Virus record (IMG/VR): IMGVR_UViG_3300027793_000022
Location: 1 to 37,955 of that record
Direction: 5' to 3' (one strand)
Length of the DNA: 37,955 nt
Origin: a virus
Of this stretch, positions 21,707 to 28,866 are shown one piece after another (position 1 is the first letter of the stretch; every line of letters begins with the position of its first letter). The notes beneath the pieces were generated by a model. It saw only the letters and a list, made by a program, of their open reading frames with translations. It was not told the origin of the DNA and did not search any database. The translations under genes were made by a program, and so were the position numbers.

Positions 21707-23292
21707 ACAAAATAGAATTTGGCGATTGTAGAGAGATAATGAAGCGTTGGATTGACGAAGGTGTCAAAATTAACACTTGTGTTACATCACCACCTTATTA
21801 CGGATTAAGAGATTATGGAACTGCTACATGGGAAGGTGGAGATATAAATTGTGACCATAAAAATGCAGAAATAAACCCATTAAAAGTTGGTGGGTTTACA
21901 GGAGAAAGATTAAGAAAAGAAAATGGTTCTGAAAACAAAAAGTATTTAAAGTTAAAAGAACAATGTCCTGATTGTGGTGCTATAAAAAAAGATAATCAAA
22001 TAGGTCTTGAACAAACTCCTAAAGAATACATAGAAAATATGGTTGATGTATTTAATCATGTAAAAGAACTATTAGCTGATGATGGAACTTTATGGGTAAA
22101 TATTGGTGATAGTTATTCTAGTCATAAAGATTGTAAAAGTATTGGTCAAACTTTAGCTAAAGGAACTAACAGAGAAAATGCTCATGCAATGGAATTAGGT
22201 AAGTCTAGGGTTCGTGATACAAAAATGCTAAAGTCACAAGGTTTAAAAAATAAAGATTTAATTGGCATACCATGGATGTTGGCATTTGCATTAAGAGAAG
22301 CTGGCTGGTATTTAAGACAAGATATTATTTGGCATAAACCTAACCCAATGCCAGAGTCTGTAACTGATAGATGCACAAAGTCACATGAGTATATATTTCT
22401 ATTGTCTAAATCAGATAAGTATTACTTTGACCATGTTGCTATAAAAGAACAAGGTGTAACTCCGGCAGGAACTAAAGGTGCAAAAGGTAGCGTAGAAAGA
22501 CAAAACCAATTTGGTGTAAATGCAAGACCACCTGAATATAAAATATATGATGGCATGAGAAATAAACGTGATGTATGGTCAGTAAATGTTAGACCTTACA
22601 AAGGTGCGCACTTTGCTACATATCCTACAGCTCTGATTGAACCATGCGTATTAGCTGGTAGTCCTGAAAAAATATGTGTTGAATGTAATACACCATACAA
22701 AAGGCAAACTAAAATTGAACGTAATTTAACTTTAGAAGAAGTAGAACAAATAAGAAACAATATTATTGAAACTAACAAAGAAAAGAAACCATACGCTATT
22801 ATAGATAAAGAGTTTAGAAACCAAGTAATAGAATATAGAAACTTACCTAACCATGATGAGCTTCGTGAATATTTACAATCTAACAGAAATTTAGTTGGAT
22901 TAACAATAGACCAAATAGAAACTGCATTTGGAACACAAGCACCACATCATTGGTTTGAAAAAGGTGGAAGCTACCCTGATAAAGAAGATTGGTTAAAACT
23001 TAAACAAATGCTTTTATTAGATGATAAATATGATGTAGCTATGACTGAAATATTTTATAAGAGTGGTTTAAAATGCGATAATAAATATTTAGATGAAGGT
23101 TTAGTAAAACAATGCAAATGTGATACAAATGAAACTAAATCTGGAATTGTATTTGACCCATTTATGGGAAGTGGAACAACTGCACAAGTAGCATTGCAAC
23201 ATGGTAGACAATATTTAGGTTGTGAACTAAACAAAGAGTATGAGAAACTACAACAAGAAAGGATAAATCATGGGCAAGGGCAGCTCTCCTAG
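21703..23292 (+). CDS. DNA methyltransferase (N4-cytosine/N6-adenine, beta-type order)
   Basis: This 529-residue protein has the catalytic TSPPYY (residues 28-33) near the N-terminus and the SAM-binding DPFMGSGTT (about 485-493) near the C-terminus. That order defines the beta class of amino-methyltransferases. A CPDC pair and a CVEC pair suggest bound zinc in the long central insert, which would hold the target-recognition part. No restriction partner is next to it, so it is an orphan enzyme, likely for protecting phage DNA. The site is unknown. Confidence 0.9.
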   Translation: MNKIEFGDCREIMKRWIDEGVKINTCVTSPPYYGLRDYGTATWEGGDINCDHKNAEINPLKVGGFTGERLRKENGSENKKYLKLKEQCPDCGAIKKDNQIGLEQTPKEYIENMVDVFNHVKELLADDGTLWVNIGDSYSSHKDCKSIGQTLAKGTNRENAHAMELGKSRVRDTKMLKSQGLKNKDLIGIPWMLAFALREAGWYLRQDIIWHKPNPMPESVTDRCTKSHEYIFLLSKSDKYYFDHVAIKEQGVTPAGTKGAKGSVERQNQFGVNARPPEYKIYDGMRNKRDVWSVNVRPYKGAHFATYPTALIEPCVLAGSPEKICVECNTPYKRQTKIERNLTLEEVEQIRNNIIETNKEKKPYAIIDKEFRNQVIEYRNLPNHDELREYLQSNRNLVGLTIDQIETAFGTQAPHHWFEKGGSYPDKEDWLKLKQMLLLDDKYDVAMTEIFYKSGLKCDNKYLDEGLVKQCKCDTNETKSGIVFDPFMGSGTTAQVALQHGRQYLGCELNKEYEKLQQERINHGQGQLS

Positions 23293-23473
23293 ACCTTTTA
23301 CAGATAGACCAACGTTTGATGAAAACTTTGACAGGATATTCGGCAAGAAAAAGAAAGATGCCTATACATCACCACATCTAATAGAATACGAACTTAACAA
23401 ATCAACAGGTGAATTAGACAGATTATACGAAGGCACATCTAAGCCTAGTAGTGAGCAGTTTGATGGCGAGTAA
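23270..23473 (+). CDS. Conserved small phage protein (MGKGSSPRPF)
   Basis: This 67-residue protein starts MGKGSSPRPFTDRPTFDENF and has DRIFGKKK. I recognise a widespread phage family with this N-terminus and no known function. It overlaps the methyltransferase gene by 23 bases, and the overlap, the ribosome site AAGGATAAATC and the family N-terminus together fix its start. Confidence 0.7.
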   Translation: MGKGSSPRPFTDRPTFDENFDRIFGKKKKDAYTSPHLIEYELNKSTGELDRLYEGTSKPSSEQFDGE

Positions 23474-23783
23474 ATCACCTACGCAATTATCATTAGCTAA
23501 ACTACGAGAAGAAGGATACACTTGTTGGATTACAGAGCATTGGAATAATTGGAGTAAGACTAGACAAGACTTATTTGGTTTTATAGATATACTAGCTCTA
23601 AAAGGAAAAGAAACATTAGCTGTCCAAACAACTTCAGCAGGTAACATGAGTGCTAGATGTAAAAAAATAGCTGACCATGAAAATGTAGGTGCAGTTCGTG
23701 AAGCAGGTTGGACTATCCATGTGCATGGTTGGCATCAAGACGATAAAAGGAAATGGCATTGCAAAGTGAAAGATGTATCGTGA
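23463..23783 (+). CDS. PD-(D/E)XK-like nuclease candidate
   Basis: This 106-residue protein has TRQDLFGFIDILALKGKETL, then AVQTTSAGNMSARCKKI, the D...(D/E)xK-like core (here with Gln-Thr after the second strand) of small phage nuclease-fold proteins. The C-terminus GWTIHVHGWHQDDKRKW fits family members I know. The start could be ATG 23463 or GTG 23451. It is probably a nuclease or junction-processing protein. Confidence 0.6.
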   Translation: MASKSPTQLSLAKLREEGYTCWITEHWNNWSKTRQDLFGFIDILALKGKETLAVQTTSAGNMSARCKKIADHENVGAVREAGWTIHVHGWHQDDKRKWHCKVKDVS

Positions 23784-24124
23784 AAGAAAAGATACTAGCT
23801 TATCTTACAGAACCACGAACAATAAACGACATAGCAGAACATATACAATCTAACTATCCTATTACAAAGAACATACTTGTAGAGATGAGAGATGCAAATG
23901 TTATTCATGCTTACAAAGATAATCAAAATAGACTCATGCACTATTACGTGCCACAACCACATCCACTACAAACTATATTTGGACACACAGCAAACTTTAC
24001 AGATGACCAGATAAAAGGGATTATCATACATAACGCAGATGATGCTAAACATAATTTGCAACAAAGAACTACACAAGAAACATTTGGACAAAGCGTAGCA
24101 TATACGCTAACACAATATGACTAG
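23780..24124 (+). CDS. Putative winged-helix protein
   Basis: This 114-residue protein begins (GTG start) with KEKILAYLTEPRTINDIAEH, then ITKNILVEMRDANVIHAYKD, a winged helix-turn-helix pattern. The GTGA overlap with the previous stop supports GTG 23780. It could regulate transcription or bind DNA in modification; no specific family is recognised. Confidence 0.6.
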   Translation: MKEKILAYLTEPRTINDIAEHIQSNYPITKNILVEMRDANVIHAYKDNQNRLMHYYVPQPHPLQTIFGHTANFTDDQIKGIIIHNADDAKHNLQQRTTQETFGQSVAYTLTQYD

Positions 24125-24782
24125 CAAAACTGATTATAGTGTCGTTTTGTTAAAAAACGGAGAGCATAAAGAATGGTTATTAAAAAAACATTATGCTAAA
24201 AGAACCTGTAGTGTGTCTTATGCTTATGGATTAATATACGACAATAAAATTGTTGGTGTATGCACATTTGGATTTCCACCTAACTATAATTACAATGATG
24301 GTAAATGTATATTTAATGAATTAAAAGTAAAAACATTAGAGTTAAATAGATTAGTAATTAACACAAACAATGAAAAGAATTTGTTAAGTTTTTTTGTGGC
24401 TAATGCAATAAAATTATTACCTAAACCTTTAGCTATTGTTTCTTATGCAGACCCAAATCAAAATCATCATGGATATATTTACCAAGCGACCAATTGGATA
24501 TATACAGGTGTAAGCACAGGCAAAAAAAGATATACATTTGAAGATGGTAGTACATTTGATATTAGACGTGGTTTAGATAGTAAGGGTAAAATTGTAAAAA
24601 TTGAAACACTCAAACCAACACACCGTTATATATATCTACATGGAAATAAGTCTGATAAGAAAAAAATGTTTAATGATTTAAAGCTAGCAGTATATCCATA
24701 TCCTAAGGGAGAAAATAAATATTACGAATGTGATGATATTAATATGAATTATCAAAACCAATTGGATATGTTAGCAATATGA
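24117..24782 (+). CDS. Mom-like adenine modification protein
   Basis: This 221-residue protein has LKKHYAKRTCSVSYAYGLIY near the start, then LELNRLVINTNNEKNLLSFF and IVSYADPNQNHHGYIYQATN (about residues 107-126), followed by WIYTG. These match the Mom family, GNAT-fold enzymes that in phage Mu turn adenine in DNA into a carbamoylmethyl-type derivative and block restriction. The Com translation factor of Mu is not evident here. It would make the phage DNA resistant together with the methyltransferase. It overlaps the genes on both sides. Confidence 0.8.
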   Translation: MTSKTDYSVVLLKNGEHKEWLLKKHYAKRTCSVSYAYGLIYDNKIVGVCTFGFPPNYNYNDGKCIFNELKVKTLELNRLVINTNNEKNLLSFFVANAIKLLPKPLAIVSYADPNQNHHGYIYQATNWIYTGVSTGKKRYTFEDGSTFDIRRGLDSKGKIVKIETLKPTHRYIYLHGNKSDKKKMFNDLKLAVYPYPKGENKYYECDDINMNYQNQLDMLAI

Positions 24783-25108
24783 TTAGTATGGAACGCTTAT
24801 TATCTATCCTTGAGGATTGGGGTAGGTGGATGAAAACTGATAATCACAAGCTAAATTATCCATCTAAAAGCATAGGTATGTCATCAGGAGGCGAGTCAAC
24901 TTCAGAGGCATTTGAAGAAATGTGTTCAGCTCAAGATATGTCTAACATACGTACTATACACGCTATCATACATAGCCTAGAACAAGGACAACAAGACGCT
25001 ATCTATGCTAAATACTTAGGTGCTAAACCACCACTAGCTTATCCATGGCAATTAGATATGGCTTATGATAATCTCTTGACTATTGCAGGAAGACGGATAA
25101 ACGCATAA
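24779..25108 (+). CDS. Q-like late antiterminator candidate
   Basis: This 109-residue protein begins MISMERLLSILEDWGRWMKT, then YPSKSIGMSSGGESTSEAFE and IHAIIHSLEQGQQDAIYAKY with a C-terminal helix. The pattern WG.W....YPS......, then I..I..L......I...Y occurs in phage Q/antitermination-type and ArpU-like late regulators. It is the last gene before the late promoter and its immediate terminator, just as lambda Q precedes pR'/tR'. Function rests on pattern and this context. Confidence 0.7.
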   Translation: MISMERLLSILEDWGRWMKTDNHKLNYPSKSIGMSSGGESTSEAFEEMCSAQDMSNIRTIHAIIHSLEQGQQDAIYAKYLGAKPPLAYPWQLDMAYDNLLTIAGRRINA

Positions 25109-25113
25109 ACTTG

Positions 25114-25143
25114 TTGAACAAATATAGCAAAGTATGCTATAAT
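25114..25143 (+). promoter_or_regulatory. Late promoter (extended -10)
   Basis: TTGAAC (25114-25119), an 18-base spacer and a perfect TATAAT (25138-25143) with TGC just before it (extended -10). It lies right after the Q-like gene. Transcription would start near 25150 and meet a terminator about 70 bases later. Confidence 0.85.
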
Positions 25144-25188
25144 AACGCCTGTAAGGGCATCCTATTGCCTTAAGAAACGTAATTCTAT

Positions 25189-25230
25189 AAAAGCCTGACT
25201 GCACTCTCTCCGTGGTTGGGCTTTTTCTTT
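25189..25230 (+). terminator. Leader terminator downstream of the late promoter
   Basis: AAAAGCCTGAC (25189-25199) pairs with GTTGGGCTTTT (25215-25225) through 11 pairs including two G-U. An inner CAC/GTG pair (25202-25204/25212-25214) extends the stem. A T-rich tract, TTTTTCTTTT, follows. It should stop a leader RNA of about 75-80 bases unless antiterminated. A second hairpin (25152-25159 with 25166-25172) lies earlier in the leader. Confidence 0.85.
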
Positions 25231-25233
25231 TAT

Positions 25234-25407
25234 ATGAAGCTATCTATTTGCGAACAATGTGGTGAACCATTTGACTTCACCGAGTATACTCTTTGTAACG
25301 ATTGTAGATACGACCACCGATTTATTAAGTTAAGGAAAAGCTATGAAGAAGCCAACAACGAAAAAGGGCAAGATGGCGAAAGTCAGCAAAGTGATGAAGG
25401 AATTTAA
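25234..25407 (+). CDS. Small zinc-ribbon phage protein
   Basis: This 57-residue protein starts MKLSICEQCGEPFDFTEYTL and continues CNDCRYDHRF. The two CxxC pairs bind zinc. The acidic tail is Gln/Asp/Glu-rich. No Shine-Dalgarno is visible: the ATG follows directly on the T-tract of the leader terminator, so translation is possible only on antiterminated RNA. Small zinc-ribbon proteins like this are common in phages, with unknown roles. Confidence 0.6.
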   Translation: MKLSICEQCGEPFDFTEYTLCNDCRYDHRFIKLRKSYEEANNEKGQDGESQQSDEGI

Positions 25408-25516
25408 AACAGGTTCATTACATTCAGGTAAAGGTGGTAAAGTAGTAAAATCTCCTAAACAAGCTATCGCTATTGCACTTAGCGAAGCTGGTATGTCTAA
25501 AAAGAAAGGTAAATAA
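25343..25516 (+). CDS. DUF6496-type small basic protein
   Basis: This 57-residue Lys-rich protein has KVMKEFKTGSLHSGKGGKVV and KSPKQAIAIALSEAGMSKK, the DUF6496 signature, common in phages. TAAGGAAAAGCT precedes the ATG. It is out of frame with and overlaps the zinc-ribbon gene. It may bind DNA or RNA, given its charge. Confidence 0.75.
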   Translation: MKKPTTKKGKMAKVSKVMKEFKTGSLHSGKGGKVVKSPKQAIAIALSEAGMSKKKGK

Positions 25517-25518
25517 TT

Positions 25519-25650
25519 ATGCCAATGGTCGGAACTAAAAAGTTTGCTTACACAGAAAAAGGTAAGAAAGAAGCTAAAGAATACGCAAAGAAAACAGGTA
25601 AAGCTATGGCTGCTAAACCTATGAAGAAGGTTTCTAAACGTGGCAAGTAA
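25519..25650 (+). CDS. Small Lys-rich phage protein (43 residues)
   Basis: The product begins MPMVGTKKFAYTEKGKKEAK and is Lys/Ala-rich throughout. It follows the DUF6496 gene by 2 bases and overlaps the next gene by 11 bases. Similar 'GKKFAYT.KG.KEAK' proteins occur in many phages. A nucleic-acid-binding role is plausible. Confidence 0.65.
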   Translation: MPMVGTKKFAYTEKGKKEAKEYAKKTGKAMAAKPMKKVSKRGK

Positions 25651-25792
25651 ACCAGGTTTGTACAGTAACATTGCTGCTAAACGTGCTAGAATAAAAGCAG
25701 GTTCAGGTGAGAAGATGCGTAAGGTAGGAACTAAAGGCGCACCAACAGCTAAAGCATTTAAACAAGCAGCAAAGACAGCGAAAAAGAAATGA
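25640..25792 (+). CDS. Small basic phage protein (50 residues, GTG start)
   Basis: From GTG 25640 the product reads ASKPGLYSNIAAKRARIKAG, then SGEKMRKVGTKGAPTAKAFK. I recognise a very widespread phage family with the phrases KPGLYxNI and SGEKMRKxGxKGAPT, function unknown. The next gene starts in an ATGA overlap. Confidence 0.75.
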   Translation: MASKPGLYSNIAAKRARIKAGSGEKMRKVGTKGAPTAKAFKQAAKTAKKK

Positions 25793-26085
25793 GTGCAGCT
25801 TGGCAAAAGAAAGCAGGTAAGAATCCAAAAGGCGGTTTAAACGCTAAAGGTCGTGCATCTTACAATAAAGAAACAGGAGGTAATCTAAAGCCACCAGTTA
25901 AGTCAGGCGATAATCCTAGACGTGCATCATTCTTAGCTCGTATGGGTAATATGCCAGGACCAGAACGTAAACCTAACGGTGAACCAACAAGATTATTACT
26001 ATCCCTAAAAGCATGGGGAGCATCTAGTAAAGCAGATGCAAAAGCAAAGGCAAAAGCTATAAGTTCACGCAATAAAAAGAAGTAA
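25789..26085 (+). CDS. DUF6321-type basic protein
   Basis: This 98-residue protein has AWQKKAGKNPKGGLNAKGRA, then NPRRASFLARMGNMPGPE and KAWGASSKADAKAKAKAIS, matching the DUF6321 family. It is strongly basic. The same set of basic proteins is common near terminase genes in aquatic phages. The role is unknown; DNA binding during packaging is possible. Confidence 0.8.
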   Translation: MSAAWQKKAGKNPKGGLNAKGRASYNKETGGNLKPPVKSGDNPRRASFLARMGNMPGPERKPNGEPTRLLLSLKAWGASSKADAKAKAKAISSRNKKK

Positions 26086-26792
26086 TGCAAAAACTAGATA
26101 TATACGTAGGATATGATGGAAAAGTAGAACCAATTGCTTATCATAACTTTTGTCAATCAGTTATAGAGAAGTCATCTATACCGGTAAGTTTTACACCATT
26201 AGCACTAAATACTTTAAAAGACTACGAAGAAACACATAAAGACGGTAGCAACGCATTTATCTATTCACGCTTTCTAGTGCCATATCTAAATAACTTTAAA
26301 GGTATTGCACTATTCGTAGATGGAGATATGACTTGCCGAACAGATATTGCAGAGATACTAGCTAACTTTGATAATGACGAAGCAGTCAAAGTCGTAAAGC
26401 ATAACTACACAACAAAGCATCCTATCAAGTATCTAGGTGCTAAAAATGAAGATTACCCTAAGAAAAACTGGTCATCAGTAATGCTATGGAATTGTGGGCA
26501 TTGGCTCAATAAACAATTAACACCTAAGTTTGTGCAAGAACAAACAGGTAAATACCTACACAGATTTGAATGGCTCAAATATCCTGAAGAACAAGTAGGT
26601 AAGCTAGACGAAACATGGAACTGGCTAGAAACAGAATACGAATACAACAAAGATGCCAAGTTAGTGCATCACACATTAGGCACACCATGCTTTAAAGACT
26701 ATCAGAATACAGACTATAGTCAAGAATGGTTTGAGACGTATCAAAGAATGATATACCCATTAAAAGGAAAGAATAGAGAGTCAGAACTATGA
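26085..26792 (+). CDS. Glycosyltransferase, GT8-like
   Basis: This 235-residue protein has a GT-A type core: SNAFIYSRFLVPYLNNFKG, then ALFVDGDMTC (residues 75-84, where DGD is the DxD metal/sugar-nucleotide motif), NWSSVMLWNCGHW and a late LVHHTLGTPCF. It would transfer a sugar from a nucleotide donor. The target could be a virion protein, host lipopolysaccharide or modified DNA; nothing here decides. It sits just before the packaging genes, with TAATG/ATGA coupling. Confidence 0.8.
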   Translation: MQKLDIYVGYDGKVEPIAYHNFCQSVIEKSSIPVSFTPLALNTLKDYEETHKDGSNAFIYSRFLVPYLNNFKGIALFVDGDMTCRTDIAEILANFDNDEAVKVVKHNYTTKHPIKYLGAKNEDYPKKNWSSVMLWNCGHWLNKQLTPKFVQEQTGKYLHRFEWLKYPEEQVGKLDETWNWLETEYEYNKDAKLVHHTLGTPCFKDYQNTDYSQEWFETYQRMIYPLKGKNRESEL

Positions 26793-27295
26793 ACTTCTTA
26801 GACTATTTAGTTAATGCTATGACAGGTGGACAACCTAGCGCACAAGAACTAGAGATGCGTAAAATGGCACAACAAGGTGCTAAAGAACAAGCAGCTCAGT
26901 CATTATTAAGCACAGGTGAAGCATCTATTCCTAGTCAAGGTGGTTTATTAGCTACTAACTATCCTAACCCTTATGGTTTACGTGCATTTATGAAAAAAGA
27001 TGGCACATACGGTGGTGAAATGATGCCAAAGACTTCAGGATGGCAAGGTTTGATTCCTAGCTTACAAGGTGGCTACATTACAGAATACTCACTAGGTGGC
27101 AATACACCTAAAGAGCCATTTTATCCTATGGTGACACAAGATATGACACCACAGATGATAAAGAACATACAATTATTAGAAGCAGGTCTATTATCACAAA
27201 ATAGTCCTGAAGCAAGAGCATTAAAAGAAAATGCTTATAAACAATACTTAAAGTTAAACAAACAAGGGAAGTCAGCATTTAAAGATTATAATTAA
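26789..27295 (+). CDS. Conserved phage protein near terminase, unknown
   Basis: This 168-residue protein has an N-terminal helical region (AQELEMRKMAQQGAKEQAAQ), a Gly/Pro-rich centre (PNPYGLRAFMKKDG) and a C-terminal ARALKENAYKQYLKLNKQGK. I do not recognise a family with known function. Its place between a glycosyltransferase and the small terminase fits a packaging or virion accessory role. Confidence 0.5.
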   Translation: MNFLDYLVNAMTGGQPSAQELEMRKMAQQGAKEQAAQSLLSTGEASIPSQGGLLATNYPNPYGLRAFMKKDGTYGGEMMPKTSGWQGLIPSLQGGYITEYSLGGNTPKEPFYPMVTQDMTPQMIKNIQLLEAGLLSQNSPEARALKENAYKQYLKLNKQGKSAFKDYN

Positions 27296-27326
27296 AGGGC
27301 AACCAACCTAATGGAGTTGCAATATT

Positions 27327-27641
27327 ATGGACAAAGAAGAAGAATTAGAGCGTAAAGTAGGCGGGCAACCAGGAAACACAAATTCTAGTAAAAACAATAG
27401 GATATGGGCAAATACGATTCGTAAACTTGCCATACAAGAAGACTATAAGCGTATACATGCTATAGCAGAAAAGCTATTTGAAAAAGCAGCCGAAGGTGAT
27501 TTAGGTGCTATGAAAGAAGTAGGCGATAGACTAGATGGTAAAGCTGTAGCTACTCAAGAATTAACAGGACCAGATGGTTCTAACTTACCTAGTGGAATAG
27601 GAATACTCTTTGTCAAGCCAGACGATAGCAACATTTCCTGA
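27327..27641 (+). CDS. Putative small terminase subunit
   Basis: This 104-residue protein has GGQPGNTNSSKNNRIWANTI (helix-turn-helix-like, as in phage TerS N-termini), then IHAIAEKLFEKAAEGDLGAM and KEVGDRLDGKA. Such proteins recognise the packaging site and regulate TerL. It overlaps the large terminase by 32 bases. GGAG precedes the start at 10 bases. Confidence 0.7.
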   Translation: MDKEEELERKVGGQPGNTNSSKNNRIWANTIRKLAIQEDYKRIHAIAEKLFEKAAEGDLGAMKEVGDRLDGKAVATQELTGPDGSNLPSGIGILFVKPDDSNIS

Positions 27642-28866
27642 TAAGTTACAGTTTCTTTTTGAGCCATACAGATATAAAGTAAGTTATGGCGGCAGAGGCT
27701 CTGGGAAAAGCTGGTCTTATGCAAGAGCATTGCTTATAAAAGCAGCTAATGAGCCTACACGTGTCTTATGCGCACGTGAAATACAAAAGTCTATTAAGCA
27801 GTCAGTTCATACATTACTTAACGACCAAATACAAGCATTAGGTCTAGGAGCTTTCTATGAAGTATTGGAAGCAGAGATACGTGGTCTTAATGGTAGCACG
27901 TTCAGTTTTACTGGGTTGGCTACTAATACTGTGGAGTCCATTAAGTCTTTTGAAGGATGTGATATTGTCTGGGTGGAGGAGGCACAAACAGTATCAAAGA
28001 AGTCGTGGGATATTTTAATACCTACAATACGTAAACCTAATTCAGAGATATGGGTATCATTTAACCCAAATATAGACACAGACGACACATACCAAAGATT
28101 TGTAGTTAATCCACCAGAGAACGCTAAAGTCGTTAAGGTTAATTACCAAGACAACCCATGGTTTCCTGAAGTACTAGAGATAGAACGTCAGCATAGCGAA
28201 AAGACTAACCCTGACTATGCAAACATATGGGAAGGTGAATGTAAAGCAGCAGTAGATGGTGCTATCTATGCTAACGAGATAAGAGAAGCACAAGAGAATG
28301 GTCGTATAACAACTGTTCCTTATGACCCAATGCTAAAGGTTCATGTAGTTATGGACTTAGGTTGGAACGATAGCATGTCAGTTATCCTATGCCAAAAAGG
28401 TGTATCAGACTTACGTGTTATTGGTTACATAGAAGATGACCACAGAACATTAGATAGTTATTCAGCACAGTTAAAAGATATGTCATACAATTGGGGAACA
28501 ATGTTCTTACCACATGACGGACAGTCTAAAGACTTTAAGCATGGAATATCAGCAGAAGATATTATGCGTAAACTTGGTTGGGATGTACGTATTGTTCCTA
28601 AACAAGATATAGAGTCTGGTATTAAACTAGCACGTATGAACTTTCACAGAATATACTTTGACAAGTCAGCAAATAGACTTGTTGAATGTTTAAAGAATTA
28701 TCGCAGAAGTATAAACTCTGCAACTAACGAACCTGGTGCGCCATTACATGACGAATATAGCCATGGTGCAGACGCATTTAGATACTTATGTACTTCCATA
28801 GAAAACATGAAGAACGAGTCATGGACTACTGGTAAGATACAATACAATAACAGAGGAATAGTATGA
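27610..28866 (+). CDS. Terminase large subunit (PBSX/Terminase_3 type)
   Basis: This 418-residue protein has Walker A GGRGSGKS (residues 27-34), Walker B DIVWVEEA (about 117-124) and nuclease motifs VVMDLGWNDS (about 246), FLPHDGQ and HDEYSHGADAFRY (about 380-392). It is the ATP-driven motor and nuclease that packages DNA into the procapsid. The Terminase_3-type sequence points to headful packaging, which fits a circular assembly. The start is TTG 27610 with AGGAA 6 bases upstream. The portal gene follows with an ATGA overlap. Confidence 0.93.
   Translation: MSSQTIATFPDKLQFLFEPYRYKVSYGGRGSGKSWSYARALLIKAANEPTRVLCAREIQKSIKQSVHTLLNDQIQALGLGAFYEVLEAEIRGLNGSTFSFTGLATNTVESIKSFEGCDIVWVEEAQTVSKKSWDILIPTIRKPNSEIWVSFNPNIDTDDTYQRFVVNPPENAKVVKVNYQDNPWFPEVLEIERQHSEKTNPDYANIWEGECKAAVDGAIYANEIREAQENGRITTVPYDPMLKVHVVMDLGWNDSMSVILCQKGVSDLRVIGYIEDDHRTLDSYSAQLKDMSYNWGTMFLPHDGQSKDFKHGISAEDIMRKLGWDVRIVPKQDIESGIKLARMNFHRIYFDKSANRLVECLKNYRRSINSATNEPGAPLHDEYSHGADAFRYLCTSIENMKNESWTTGKIQYNNRGIV

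Noticed and set aside
27296-27326. GCAAC...GTTGC inverted repeat before the small terminase gene
   Set aside because: The stem is only 5 bp with a 12-base loop and no T-tract; it is too weak to call a regulatory element.
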